Below, piece after piece: positions 17,286 to 26,034 of a DNA stretch of 64,000 nucleotides. Position numbers and translations under genes: made by a program. Every line of letters starts with the position of its first letter. Positions within the stretch are counted from its first letter, which is position 1. The stretch covers positions 62,001-126,000 of the forward strand of contig JAJNDK010000003.1 in the NCBI GenBank assembly GCA_021156365.1, written 5' to 3'. The notes under the pieces were generated by a model. It had not been told where the DNA came from, did no database searches, and saw nothing but the letters and a program-made list of their open reading frames with translations. Origin of the DNA: Bacteroidota bacterium (GTDB taxonomy: Bacteria > Bacteroidota > Bacteroidia > B-17B0 > Aurantibacillaceae).

Positions 17286-17940
17286 ATAAGATCTTTTTTG
17301 AAAGCACTTCTATTCGTATTTTCACCTGCGCTATCCAGGCGCCCATCAGCATCCAGGCGATCACTGCCGGGTAAAAGACCATGCGCATGGTACTGTCTAG
17401 GTCATACGAGTTGAAACCAGGATTGCCGCCATTGCCGGGATGCAGGGATGCCTGCATGCGTGGAAGCACCATGATAAAAACGATCATCATCACATACGCA
17501 AAAACGTTGTAAATAGCAGAGATCCGTGCTTTTTTCTGCTCGTCCTCAATGGAAGAGCGAAGGATAAAATAAGCCGTATAGATAAGGAAAGTAATAGCCA
17601 CGCCGTTCAGCTTGGTATCGGTGGTCCACCAGGTTCCCCAGGTGTAGCGTGCCCAGAGCATACCCGTGAGAATACCCAGTATGCTGAATATGATCCCTGT
17701 ATGAGCAGTTTGTACTGCAATGATATCGTTTTTTATCCGGCTCTTACCCAGATAACGGATACTGGAATAAACAGATACCGACATCAGCAGCATCATGGCA
17801 AACCAGATAGGAACGTGGAAATATAAATTACGGATGGTTTCGTTGAGAATAACACGGGCCGGAACAGGTAACAGAAAACCGGCAACAATGGTGTATAAAA
17901 CCAATAGCACTGCCAATATTTTCCACCAGTTCTTAGCCAT
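17269..17940 (-). CDS. ccmC: Heme-handling membrane protein CcmC
   Basis: A 223-residue protein with six predicted transmembrane helices. The tryptophan-rich WWD-type motif WGTWWTTD at 101-108 and flanking histidines His42 (YFHVP) and His167 (SLHPG) are the hallmarks of CcmC/CcsA heme-handling proteins. CcmC presents heme to CcmE on the periplasmic face. It lies 3 bp after ccmB and overlaps ccmD, so the whole set is one operon. No ccmF or ccmH is in this window. Confidence 0.92.
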   Translation of the reverse strand: MAKNWWKILAVLLVLYTIVAGFLLPVPARVILNETIRNLYFHVPIWFAMMLLMSVSVYSSIRYLGKSRIKNDIIAVQTAHTGIIFSILGILTGMLWARYTWGTWWTTDTKLNGVAITFLIYTAYFILRSSIEDEQKKARISAIYNVFAYVMMIVFIMVLPRMQASLHPGNGGNPGFNSYDLDSTMRMVFYPAVIAWMLMGAWIAQVKIRIEVLSKKILYDETV

Positions 17941-17943
17941 TTT

Positions 17944-18603
17944 TTAGTCGCTCCAAAGGTACGGAAATAACAGATAGGATAATGCGCCTACAATAATGTT
18001 TAACAGTAATAATACCAATAAATACTGGCTGCAAACCGAAAAGGCCAGCCCGTCGATGGCATATTTGGAAACCTTGATGGCCACCAGTAAAAGCGGTACG
18101 GTGAGCGGAAAGCTCAGAATAGCAGTTAAGGTGAAGCTACCCCCGGCCTTGATCGAAATACCTGCCATCAGGGTAAGAATGGAAGAAAAGCCAAAAGAAG
18201 CCAGAAAAAGCACCAAAGAAAATACCCCCAGATCCTGCACCGGGCTCCCGATAAAAACCGAAAAAAGAAATAAAGTGACGAAGCTGACCACCGTTAGCAG
18301 GATGGAATTGTAAACGATCTTGGACAAGATCACAGTCCTGGGGTTGTAAAGGAAATAGTTATACAACATCCGGCCTTTCTGCTCATTCAAAAAACTCTTG
18401 GAAACCGTAATGATAGCGCCAAACAGCAAAATGATCCAAAATAAGGCATTCCAAAGGGATGGCTCGATGATGTGCTGAAAAGCAAGATAACTGATGAAAA
18501 CGGTAGAGAGTACAAAAAGAAGGATGCCGTTAATGGCCGTTTTTTGCCTGAATTCGATATCGAACTCTTTTTTAAGTAATAATATAAAATGATGGAAGTT
18601 CAA
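17944..18603 (-). CDS. ccmB: Heme exporter membrane subunit CcmB
   Basis: A 219-residue, six-helix membrane protein of the CcmB family (FHHFILLLKKEFDIEFRQ N-terminus and long hydrophobic segments). CcmB forms the membrane part of the CcmAB ABC transporter that drives release of heme-loaded CcmE. Start choice: the open frame runs further to 18942, but that extension encodes repeat DNA, while TTG at 18603 gives the standard family N-terminus and length and lies 7 nt after a -7 promoter box (18618-18611). The ATPase gene ccmA is not in the window. First gene of ccmBCDE. Confidence 0.88.
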   Translation of the reverse strand: MNFHHFILLLKKEFDIEFRQKTAINGILLFVLSTVFISYLAFQHIIEPSLWNALFWIILLFGAIITVSKSFLNEQKGRMLYNYFLYNPRTVILSKIVYNSILLTVVSFVTLFLFSVFIGSPVQDLGVFSLVLFLASFGFSSILTLMAGISIKAGGSFTLTAILSFPLTVPLLLVAIKVSKYAIDGLAFSVCSQYLLVLLLLNIIVGALSYLLFPYLWSD

Positions 18604-18610
18604 AGCAGGG

Positions 18611-18618
18611 CAAAAATA
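18611..18618 (-). promoter_or_regulatory. -7 promoter element of the ccmBCDE operon
   Basis: TATTTTTG on the minus strand ends 7 nt before the TTG start of ccmB. The mRNA would have almost no leader. Confidence 0.6.
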
Positions 18619-18650
18619 GGGATTAATTAATGAAATGCGGGAAGGTCTGC

Positions 18651-18870
18651 CGCAGATTTTCACAGATTCTGCAGATATGGACATCGAAGGATGTTTCACG
18701 CGTTGTGTCGCGCAGAGGCAGAGAGCGCAAAGGATTAAGAGGGAATGAAGATTTATGCTCCGGGGTAAATTTACTATGCCCAACAACAAACTAAATATTC
18801 TCTCACCTTCAGCCGACTTTGCGCTCTCTGCGTCTTTGCGAGAGCTTTGGTGACACTGCAACATTGCATG
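18651..18870. repeat. Gene-free stretch with dispersed palindromic repeats
   Basis: The 330 bp between ccmB and the esterase holds no gene. At 18651-18676 lies a CGCAGATTTTCACAGATT-type unit that recurs at 55555-55579. At 18711-18733 and 18817-18840 two inverted copies of CTTTGCGCTCTCTGC with near-matching flanks face each other across about 84 bp. Both sequence types resemble intergenic repeats I have seen in many unrelated bacterial genomes. They make the upstream extension of the ccmB frame spurious. Confidence 0.65.
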
Positions 18871-18933
18871 GAAGGCAGCCTGAATTAACTTAGTTTTAGA
18901 TAAATTCCTCCTGAATTTTGTATCTTTATCTAT

Positions 18934-20076
18934 ATGAAACACATGTTTTTTGGCTGGATAGCCGTTTTTTTACTGCCACTGTTGGCACCCGCGCAAACGA
19001 CTGTTTCGGGAAGTTTTGTATACGGCGGCAATACACGCACCTATCGTGTTTATGTACCGGCTGTTTACAATGTGTCCACGGCGGTACCGCTCGTCCTCAA
19101 TCTTCATGGCTACGGATCGGATAACCTCGAACAGGAGTTGTATGGCGATTTCAGGGATATAGCCGATACTGCCAATTTCATTATCGTACACCCCAATGGA
19201 ATGATGGATGGCTCAAGCAACCAGTACTGGAACGCATTCAGTTATCCTGCCCCATCGCCCAACGACCTGGGGTTTCTTTCCGCACTCATCGATACCATCA
19301 AAGCAAATTACACGATCGATAATAATGCCATATACAGCACAGGTATGAGCAACGGAGGTTTTATGAGCTACGATCTGGCTTGCGGCCTCAGTAATAAAAT
19401 TGCAGCTGTAGCTTCCGTTACGGGCAGCATGATCCCATTCCATATGAATACCTGCTCGCCTTCGCATCCAATGCCTGTGATGCAGATCCATGGAACGGCA
19501 GATGCAACGGTTCCATATGCCGGAGGCAGCACTTTTGTTCACATCGATTCTCTCGTAAAACATTGGGTTCAATTCAATAATTGTTCATCAACACCTGTTA
19601 CAACTGCAGTACTGAACATTGATCCTACAGATGGCTGTATGGCCACGCATTACGTATACAACGGAGGTGATGCGGGTTCTACGGTTGAATTTTTTAAGGT
19701 GCAGGGCGGAGGTCATTCCTGGCCGGGTGCTATTGTTAACATCAATATCACCTGCATGGATTTTGATGCAAGCGTAGAGATCTGGCGTTTTTTCAGGAAA
19801 TACCGCCTGAATAATCTTACGGGAGTGAAAGAAAGCAAACACGAGCCATCCTCATCATTTACGGTGTATCCGAACCCTTCTTCCGAAAAATTTACGCTTC
19901 GTTTTCCGATGGCAGGCAAAAAGATAATTCGTTTGCGGAATGCAATGGGACACACCATTCAGCAGTTTGAAACTTCTGCTTTTCAGGCAGAGATCAAAAT
20001 CGCAGACGTAGGTATGTACCTCCTGAGTGTACAAAGTGGAACTACATTTTATACACAGAAGATCGTTAAGGAATAA
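18934..20076 (+). CDS. Secreted CE1-type esterase (polyhydroxybutyrate depolymerase-like) with T9SS sorting domain
   Basis: A 380-residue protein with a signal peptide (1-20), an alpha/beta-hydrolase domain of the LpqC/poly(3-hydroxybutyrate) depolymerase or feruloyl-esterase type (about 22-290), and a C-terminal T9SS type A sorting domain (about 305-380; VYPNPSSEKFTLRF and LLSVQSG). The nucleophile is Ser139 in GMSNGG, the oxyanion region is NLHGYGSD, and GGGHSWPG holds the likely catalytic His. The enzyme should be exported across the outer membrane and act on an ester such as a polyester or esterified plant polysaccharide; the substrate is not determined. Three bases separate it from the next gene. 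Confidence 0.85.
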   Translation: MKHMFFGWIAVFLLPLLAPAQTTVSGSFVYGGNTRTYRVYVPAVYNVSTAVPLVLNLHGYGSDNLEQELYGDFRDIADTANFIIVHPNGMMDGSSNQYWNAFSYPAPSPNDLGFLSALIDTIKANYTIDNNAIYSTGMSNGGFMSYDLACGLSNKIAAVASVTGSMIPFHMNTCSPSHPMPVMQIHGTADATVPYAGGSTFVHIDSLVKHWVQFNNCSSTPVTTAVLNIDPTDGCMATHYVYNGGDAGSTVEFFKVQGGGHSWPGAIVNINITCMDFDASVEIWRFFRKYRLNNLTGVKESKHEPSSSFTVYPNPSSEKFTLRFPMAGKKIIRLRNAMGHTIQQFETSAFQAEIKIADVGMYLLSVQSGTTFYTQKIVKE

Positions 20077-20079
20077 CAA

Positions 20080-20493
20080 ATGAAAAGCATTTTCTTAGTT
20101 CTGTTACTACTCACATTTATAAAAGCGACTGCACAGAAAAGCAATGTGCCGGCGGAAGATACAACCATTTATACTGTTGTGGATACAATGCCGGGGTTTC
20201 CCGGAGGAACAAAGGCCCTCATGGAATATATGCGGAATAATATTATTTACACGGGGCAGGATGAAGTCTGCGGTTGCTCGAAGATCCGGCTTCAGTTTAT
20301 TGTAAATAAGCAGGGAAAAGTTATTCAGCCGAAAGCCTTTGCACATCCCTATGGAGAATGTGCAAGCCTCGATAATTTTCTCCGGTCAATAGAAAAGAAA
20401 TTAGTGGAAATGCCGGACTGGACTCCTGGCAAAAGCGACGGAAAGCCTGTAAATGTCAGGTATAATTTGCCTATGTATATTAAGTTTCAATAA
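20080..20493 (+). CDS. Small exported TonB-C-terminal-like protein
   Basis: A 137-residue protein with a signal peptide (1-18, ending TAQ) and a domain resembling the C-terminal part of Bacteroidota energy transducers (MPGFPGGTKALMEYMRNNI, then IRLQFIVNKQGKVIQPK and WTPGKSDGKPVNVRYNLP). The usual TonB membrane anchor and proline-rich spacer are absent, so it is a periplasmic stand-alone domain and may not transduce energy. Three cysteines (EVCGCS and GECAS) are a further difference from typical TonB. It probably shares a transcript with the esterase. Confidence 0.7.
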   Translation: MKSIFLVLLLLTFIKATAQKSNVPAEDTTIYTVVDTMPGFPGGTKALMEYMRNNIIYTGQDEVCGCSKIRLQFIVNKQGKVIQPKAFAHPYGECASLDNFLRSIEKKLVEMPDWTPGKSDGKPVNVRYNLPMYIKFQ

Positions 20494-20522
20494 CCTTGAT
20501 CCGATAACAACATAGATCAAGG
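20494..20522. terminator. Weak hairpin between convergent genes
   Basis: CCTTGATC (20494-20501) pairs with GATCAAGG (20515-20522) across a 13-nt loop. No T run follows, so termination is only possible. The rest of the gap to 20623 shows nothing further. Confidence 0.35.
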
Positions 20523-20623
20523 GTATCTTATAAAAATAGTTAACCAAGCGATCGTCATTTATCCGGGCCGAATAATTGTTTGCAGTATATAGTATATTCC
20601 TATAGCAGGGAAGTGTCTTTTAA

Positions 20624-21550
20624 TTACGGACAGTAATAAAAAGGGAACACCGTTTCATACGAATAATCCTGTACCGAGAACGATTTACTGCTCACCTTCG
20701 CCATGTTGAACCAGCCTACAGCCCGTGGTGCATTGCCTACCGGTTTGATATTGGTACGTAAATTTTCCGGAGTGGTGGCAAACAATCCTGCCTGGCTGTT
20801 GTTGATCTGCGTATACATCTGGTAGAGGTACTCGTATGATTCTTTATTCAGCGAATGCACTTCTGCCGTGTAGGTATCATTCACCTGCAGCGGTTTATCG
20901 AAAGGAAGCACCGTGAAATAAGCTACCGGTGGAATAAAGCACAGACCATCCGTTGATTCGCCTCCACCTGCATCTTCGCTGATGTTGATCACATTCGACT
21001 GGTTGTAGAGCACACCGTTGCGGTATGATTTTATCCAGTAATAATCACGTTTCGGACCCGGGATGTCTTTCCCGAACAACCATACCGCGTATCCTTCCAG
21101 CTCACCGGAGGCAAAATCTTTTACCTGGTCATACCCGACTGTATCAATCGTAGTGGTCCTGTTGAGGGTAGAAAGGGCGCTATAGGAATTTCCCTGCCAG
21201 GCAATACTGAGCTGATACTGGTGTGTTTCCACGGCAAGTGTATCGCCGGTAGCTGGCGTGAATTCATAATTGCCTGTACCGATGTTTTGATTGAAGGTAT
21301 ACTGTTTGCCATTGCTGAGGTCCGTAAGGATCACAGTGGCGCCATTGGCAGTAGGTGTGCGGTTCGGATCGAACACCGGGACAGTAGTGGTCAGACGCAC
21401 GGTTTGTGTTCCGGGCAGATCATTGATCCACGCATCCACTACCAATAATGTTTCCCCTTCGGGTACATCTACCTGAACTACTTTTTGGCAGGAGCTGAGT
21501 ACGATGGCTGTAAAAAGAAATAAGCCGGCATATTTTATTGTTTTCATCAT
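20624..21550 (-). CDS. DUF4249 outer-membrane lipoprotein
   Basis: A 308-residue lipoprotein with Cys21 in LSSC and the DUF4249 pattern: LLVVDAWINDLPGTQTVRLT near the N-terminus, VILTDLSNGKQY, and YYWIKSYRNG in the middle. DUF4249 proteins are coded next to TonB-dependent receptors in Bacteroidota and probably act as the receptor's surface lipoprotein partner. Here it starts 2 bp after the receptor gene ends, so the two are co-transcribed. The substrate of the pair is unknown. Confidence 0.85.
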   Translation of the reverse strand: MMKTIKYAGLFLFTAIVLSSCQKVVQVDVPEGETLLVVDAWINDLPGTQTVRLTTTVPVFDPNRTPTANGATVILTDLSNGKQYTFNQNIGTGNYEFTPATGDTLAVETHQYQLSIAWQGNSYSALSTLNRTTTIDTVGYDQVKDFASGELEGYAVWLFGKDIPGPKRDYYWIKSYRNGVLYNQSNVINISEDAGGGESTDGLCFIPPVAYFTVLPFDKPLQVNDTYTAEVHSLNKESYEYLYQMYTQINNSQAGLFATTPENLRTNIKPVGNAPRAVGWFNMAKVSSKSFSVQDYSYETVFPFYYCP

Positions 21551-21552
21551 GC

Positions 21553-23916
21553 TTAGAAATTAAAATTGTAAGTAACTGCAGGAACAAAGGTGCCTAACAC
21601 AGAATAACGAACAGCTTCTGTTTGTGTTGGGTTATCCTTGTTCGGACGGAAAAAGATCGTAAAGGCATTTTGGCGGTTGTACACATTGTAAACACTGAAT
21701 ACCCAACTGCTTTTGAATTTCCTGTTCTCGTTTTTCTTCGGAGTAAGCGTAGCCGAAATATCCAGTCGGTGATAAGCAGTGTTGCGGAAGCTGTTACGTT
21801 TTTCGGTTGTGTTGTCTGTTACAGTGTATCCCTGCACTTCGTATTTTACATTCGGGAAAGTGGCAGGTGTTCCGCTCATCAGCACAAAGTTGGCAGCGAA
21901 AGACCAGCGCTTGCTCAGTTCATAAGCCGTCGTAATGTTCATGTTGTGTGGCCGGTCATAACGCGAGAAATACCACTCGTTCTTGCTCAGCCCTTCTACC
22001 TTTCGTTCCGTACGTGCAAGTGTGTAGCTGATCCAGCCGGTGAATTTACCTTTATTCTTTTTGATGAACAGCTCCATGCCATACGCACGGCCTCTTCCCT
22101 GCAGGAGGTCTCCCTCAATGTATTTATTCAATAGCAGATTCGAATTATCGATATAATCCAACTGGTTCTGCATGTCTTTATAATAGACCTCTACGGATGT
22201 TTCAAACATATTGTCTTTGAAATTCCGGAAGTAACCCAATGCTACCTGGTCCGAGATCTGTGGCAGGATGTTGTTGGTAGCCGGTGTCCAGATATCCAGT
22301 GGAGTAGCAGCTGCCGTGTTGGAAACGAGGTGCAGGTACTGTGCCATGCGGTTGTAGCTGGCTTTTATGGAGCTTTCATCTGTCAGCTCGTACTTCATTG
22401 ATAAGCGTGGTTCTATATTTCCATATTGTTTGATCGTTTTTCCGGCAGCATACATGGTTTCTTCTTTCAGTCGTTTCCTGTAGTTTGGGATCGTGTCGTA
22501 ATAAGAATAAGCGGTTCCTTTGCCCATGTAGTTGAACATGCTGTAGCGCAAACCGTATTGCATGGAGAAACGTTTCCCGAACTTCTGCTCATTATCAATA
22601 TAGATGGCACTTTCCAGACCGTATTTGGTTTCTAGCCCGAGCTCCGATTTTAGCCCCTGGGCATTGGTCACTACGGCTTTGCCGGGTTTAAAATTGTAGT
22701 AGATTGCCTGTCCTCCGAAATGCATGGTATTGTTCTGGTTCAGGTAATAGGTAAAATCCGGTTTGAGGCTGTAATTGATGATATTCGATTTCCAGTCGAA
22801 AGCAGTATTGTCATTTTCATTTTTGAAGCCAATGAAATAATTGTAATTACTGTAGTACAGTGTAGTGTTCAGGAATAATTTTTCTCCAAAAATGTGATTC
22901 CAGCGGGCAGTGGCGGTCGAATTACCCCAGTCGAAGCGGAAACCTGCCCCGAACACATCCTGGCCAAGGTAACCGCTCAGGAATACCTGGTTCTTTTTAT
23001 TGATGCGCCAGTTCACTTTACCCGTAAGATCATAGAAATAGAATTTTACATCTTTGAGCTCCGGCATTCTTTGCTTAATAATGGGCTTTGCAAGCACGTC
23101 GATATAGCTCCGTCTGCCGGCAAGAATGAAGGAAGCTTTGTCTTTTTTGATAGGACCTTCGATAGAGAAACGGCTGAAAATTGTTCCGATCCCACCATTG
23201 AACTCAAATTTTTTATTGTTCCCTTCTTTCATCCGGATGTCGAGCAAAGAAGAAATACGTCCGCCGTAGGGGGCCGGGATCCCGCCTTTATAGAGCTTCA
23301 CATCCTTCACTGCATCCGGATTAAATACCGAGAAAAAACCGAAGAGGTGAGAGGAGTTGAACACTGGTGCCTCATCCAGCAGGATCAGGTTGCCGTCTAT
23401 ATTTCCGCCACGTACGTTGAATCCCCCGCTTCCTTCACCAACCGTGGTTACGCCCGGCAGGAGCTGTATGCTTTTCACTACATCCACTTCACCCAGGAGG
23501 GCCGGTATCTTGGAGATCTGTTTGATGTCAAGCTTGGCAACGCTCATTTCCATAGATTTCACATTCGCATTTTCTTTTTCGGATGAGATCGTTACTTCGT
23601 TCAGTGTTGTTTTTTCATCCTCTGTGAGTTCCACATCCAGGCTGGTATTTTTATCGAGGTCCAGTTCCTTGACTATCTGCGTATACCCGATATACGAAAA
23701 GATGATCGTGTTTTTTCCTTTTGGCAGGGTGAGTGAATAGAAGCCATACACATTGCTGGTGGTAGCGATGGTAGTACCTTTCAGATATACATTGGCACCG
23801 ATCATCGATTCGCCGTTCCCACCGTCTTTCACAAAACCGCTTAGTGTCACTTTTTCCTGGCCCAGAACAGAGCAGCTGATCAGTAAGGCAGTAAACAGGT
23901 AAATAAATTTCTTCAT
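21553..23916 (-). CDS. TonB-dependent receptor with carboxypeptidase-like N-terminal domain
   Basis: A 787-residue outer-membrane receptor. It has a signal peptide (1-19), a carboxypeptidase-regulatory-like domain (about 24-105: SGFVKDGGNGESMIGANVYLKGT), a plug domain (about 115-230: LPGVTTVGEGSGGFNVRGGN, LLDEAPVFNSSHLFG) and a beta-barrel ending in an aromatic residue (TYNFNF). The family imports large or scarce nutrients through the outer membrane using TonB energy. At about 790 residues it is shorter than glycan-importing SusC proteins (about 1,000) and matches the DUF4249-linked group. A -7 element lies upstream at 23945-23938. Confidence 0.92.
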   Translation of the reverse strand: MKKFIYLFTALLISCSVLGQEKVTLSGFVKDGGNGESMIGANVYLKGTTIATTSNVYGFYSLTLPKGKNTIIFSYIGYTQIVKELDLDKNTSLDVELTEDEKTTLNEVTISSEKENANVKSMEMSVAKLDIKQISKIPALLGEVDVVKSIQLLPGVTTVGEGSGGFNVRGGNIDGNLILLDEAPVFNSSHLFGFFSVFNPDAVKDVKLYKGGIPAPYGGRISSLLDIRMKEGNNKKFEFNGGIGTIFSRFSIEGPIKKDKASFILAGRRSYIDVLAKPIIKQRMPELKDVKFYFYDLTGKVNWRINKKNQVFLSGYLGQDVFGAGFRFDWGNSTATARWNHIFGEKLFLNTTLYYSNYNYFIGFKNENDNTAFDWKSNIINYSLKPDFTYYLNQNNTMHFGGQAIYYNFKPGKAVVTNAQGLKSELGLETKYGLESAIYIDNEQKFGKRFSMQYGLRYSMFNYMGKGTAYSYYDTIPNYRKRLKEETMYAAGKTIKQYGNIEPRLSMKYELTDESSIKASYNRMAQYLHLVSNTAAATPLDIWTPATNNILPQISDQVALGYFRNFKDNMFETSVEVYYKDMQNQLDYIDNSNLLLNKYIEGDLLQGRGRAYGMELFIKKNKGKFTGWISYTLARTERKVEGLSKNEWYFSRYDRPHNMNITTAYELSKRWSFAANFVLMSGTPATFPNVKYEVQGYTVTDNTTEKRNSFRNTAYHRLDISATLTPKKNENRKFKSSWVFSVYNVYNRQNAFTIFFRPNKDNPTQTEAVRYSVLGTFVPAVTYNFNF

Positions 23917-23937
23917 AGTTTTTGTTTATTTCGCCTG

Positions 23938-23945
23938 CAAAACTA
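23938..23945 (-). promoter_or_regulatory. -7 promoter element for the receptor operon
   Basis: TAGTTTTG on the minus strand, 21 nt before the receptor ATG. Confidence 0.55.
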
Positions 23946-24078
23946 TGGAAACTTTTTGTTCTTCAGGAGTTTCCGGCAGGCTATTTACCACCACTCGCCG
24001 CTTTTAACATTCTTTGTACAGTAGGCGAACGGTAATGATAAATCAATATTGGGTGAATTTTTAATAGCTTTTAATATC

Positions 24079-24115
24079 TTTTGTTGAATGCAAGCCGGAA
24101 AACCACTTAATTTTG
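24079..24115 (+). promoter_or_regulatory. Bacteroidota promoter of trxB
   Basis: TTTTGTTG (24079-24086) and TAATTTTG (24108-24115) are about 21 nt apart. The -7 box ends 27 nt before the ATG at 24143. Confidence 0.65.
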
Positions 24116-24142
24116 CACACTTATAATTTTGAAAAACGTTTT

Positions 24143-25090
24143 ATGAGCAATCCAATAGAAAAAGTAAGTTGTTTGATCATCGGTTCAGGGCCTGCCGGAT
24201 ACACCGCTGCTGTTTATGCGGCACGTGCAGGACTAAAACCACTTTTATATACAGGTATGCAGCCGGGTGGCCAGCTTACCATCACTACAGAGGTAGAGAA
24301 CTACCCGGGCTACCCAAAAGGGATCCAGGGACCGGAAATGATGGAAGATTTTAAAGCCCAGGCAGAGCGTTTCGGTACCGATATCCGTTTCGGCTATGCA
24401 AGCAAAGTAGACTTTAAAGGGCCGGTGCATAAAGTGTGGATAGATGAAACAACAGAGATCCATGCGGATACGGTGATCATTGCCACAGGAGCTTCAGCCA
24501 AGTGGCTGGGACTGGAAAGCGAACAGAAATACAATGGCTTTGGAGTATCGGCCTGTGCGGTGTGCGACGGCTTTTTCTTCAAAGGGCAGGATGTGGCGAT
24601 CGTAGGTGCAGGCGACACAGCTGCCGAAGAAGCCACTTATCTTGCCAAACTTTGTACAAAAGTATATATGATCGTGCGGAAAGGTGAAATGCGTGCCAGC
24701 AAAGCTATGCAACAACGTGTGCTGAATACGCCCAACATCGAGATCCTGTGGAATTCGGAAACAAAAGAGATCCTTGGTACTGATAAAGGAGTGAACGGTG
24801 CGATCATCAGCAATATCAAAACCGGTGAAGACCGTAAGATCAATGTACATGGGTTTTTCATTGCCATCGGGCATACACCGAACACCCAGATCTTCAAAGA
24901 CTGGATAAAAATGGATGATCAGGGTTATATTGAAACAATACCCGGAACCAGCAAAACCAATATCCCGGGTGTTTTTGCAGTGGGCGATGCACAGGATAAA
25001 ATATATCGCCAGGCAGTGACGGCAGCGGGCAGCGGTTGCATGGGAGCCCTTGATGCAGAACGGTATCTGGCGGAACATAATATCCACTAA
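24143..25090 (+). CDS. trxB: Thioredoxin reductase (NADPH)
   Basis: A 315-residue flavoprotein, the usual TrxB length. It has the FAD-binding GSGPAG at 14-19, the redox-active C138-A-V-C141 (CAVCDGFF), the NADPH-binding GAGDTAAEEA and the C-terminal VFAVGDAQD FAD motif. It reduces thioredoxin with NADPH in the cytoplasm. The ATG at 24143 was chosen because the promoter -7 box sits at 24108-24115 and the N-terminus MSNPIEKVSCLIIGSGPAG is typical; the longer frame from 24113 begins inside the promoter. Single gene. Confidence 0.96.
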   Translation: MSNPIEKVSCLIIGSGPAGYTAAVYAARAGLKPLLYTGMQPGGQLTITTEVENYPGYPKGIQGPEMMEDFKAQAERFGTDIRFGYASKVDFKGPVHKVWIDETTEIHADTVIIATGASAKWLGLESEQKYNGFGVSACAVCDGFFFKGQDVAIVGAGDTAAEEATYLAKLCTKVYMIVRKGEMRASKAMQQRVLNTPNIEILWNSETKEILGTDKGVNGAIISNIKTGEDRKINVHGFFIAIGHTPNTQIFKDWIKMDDQGYIETIPGTSKTNIPGVFAVGDAQDKIYRQAVTAAGSGCMGALDAERYLAEHNIH

Positions 25091-25202
25091 CAGGTCTTTT
25101 ATAAAAGATAGGTGTATCGCTTATTGGGTGTGGTGAAGCTCCTGGTTTTTTGATACCTCTTTCTGAAAAATCGTTATATTTACTACAAAATAAAATAGCT
25201 TT

Positions 25203-25934
25203 TTGAAACGCGCTACCCTTTTCATATTCCTGTTTTGCAATGCATGGTTCTGTGCTGTTTCACAGCCCCCGTTCGGTGATCAGGTGCCGCAGCTGAAGCG
25301 CTACAACCCAACGGATATCATTGATCCGGAGTACGGCATCGAGATCTATAACAACCTGATCTTTAACCTCGGTGGCGATTCGGTACGGTATGGAAAAAAA
25401 GGATACAACGTCCAGGGATGGATGGAAGATTTTTATGTGGATGGAAGCATACTTCACAAAGGCTTTTATGAGGATGGTCAGTTAAAAGCATTCAAGAATT
25501 TTTACCCGAACGGTGTATTGGAGCGCTCCTTCCGGATCATGGACATGAAGCATTGCGAAATGGTTTGTTATTACCAGAGCGGGAAAGTCAAATCGGAGAT
25601 CATTTATTACGAATCCAATACACAAAAGCAAACGGATTATTTTCCCAGTGGTGTTATCTCTTATGCAGAGGAAAATGAAAAGAACAATGAATTCCTCTAT
25701 AAAAGAAATTCATACAAGGAAGACGGTTCTCCTGTGATCATATTTGAAATAACTGACAAAAAGAAACGGCTTTACCTGCACAAGGAATTCCATGAGAACG
25801 GAAAAGTGAAGGAAGAAGGCGGTATGAAGTTTACGGCAGGTGATTATGTAAAAGAAGGTCCATGGACATTCTATGATGAGAACGGAAATGTAACAAAAAA
25901 GGAGAAATACCATAACGGTTCCCTAACTGACTGA
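25203..25934 (+). CDS. Exported MORN-like repeat protein
   Basis: A 243-residue protein with a signal peptide (MKRATLFIFLFCNAWFCAVSQ) that fixes the TTG at 25203 as start. From about residue 85 to the end it consists of short repeats of the type YYQSGKVKSEIIYY, KEFHENGKVKEEGG and FYDENGNVTKKEKY. These are the MORN_2 or YwqK-like toxin-antitoxin repeat motifs seen in many Bacteroidota secreted proteins. The antitoxin label given to this family is not meaningful here, as no toxin is present. It probably acts in the periplasm or at the outer membrane. Function unknown. Confidence 0.75.
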   Translation: MKRATLFIFLFCNAWFCAVSQPPFGDQVPQLKRYNPTDIIDPEYGIEIYNNLIFNLGGDSVRYGKKGYNVQGWMEDFYVDGSILHKGFYEDGQLKAFKNFYPNGVLERSFRIMDMKHCEMVCYYQSGKVKSEIIYYESNTQKQTDYFPSGVISYAEENEKNNEFLYKRNSYKEDGSPVIIFEITDKKKRLYLHKEFHENGKVKEEGGMKFTAGDYVKEGPWTFYDENGNVTKKEKYHNGSLTD

Positions 25935-25973
25935 GCTGCCTGACACCTATCTTCGCGTATTCCGGATTTTTAT

Positions 25974-26004
25974 TTTTGTATTCCTGTTTTTTGGCTTAAT
26001 TTTG
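25974..26004 (+). promoter_or_regulatory. Bacteroidota promoter of the PD40 protein gene
   Basis: TTTTG (25974-25978) and TAATTTTG (25997-26004) are 18 nt apart. The -7 box ends 30 nt before the ATG. Confidence 0.7.
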
Positions 26005-26034
26005 GTACTCGCCAAGCCACCCTAAAAGAATTAT

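Noticed and set aside
18604-18942. Extended N-terminus of ccmB to 18942
   Set aside because: The extension translates repeat DNA and would start before the -7 promoter box at 18618-18611.
24494-25087. 197-codon minus-strand frame
   Set aside because: It is antisense to trxB and composed of the reverse complement of its conserved motifs.
25203-25934. Toxin-antitoxin label (YwqK-like antitoxin)
   Set aside because: The name comes from repeat similarity only; there is a signal peptide and no toxin gene alongside.
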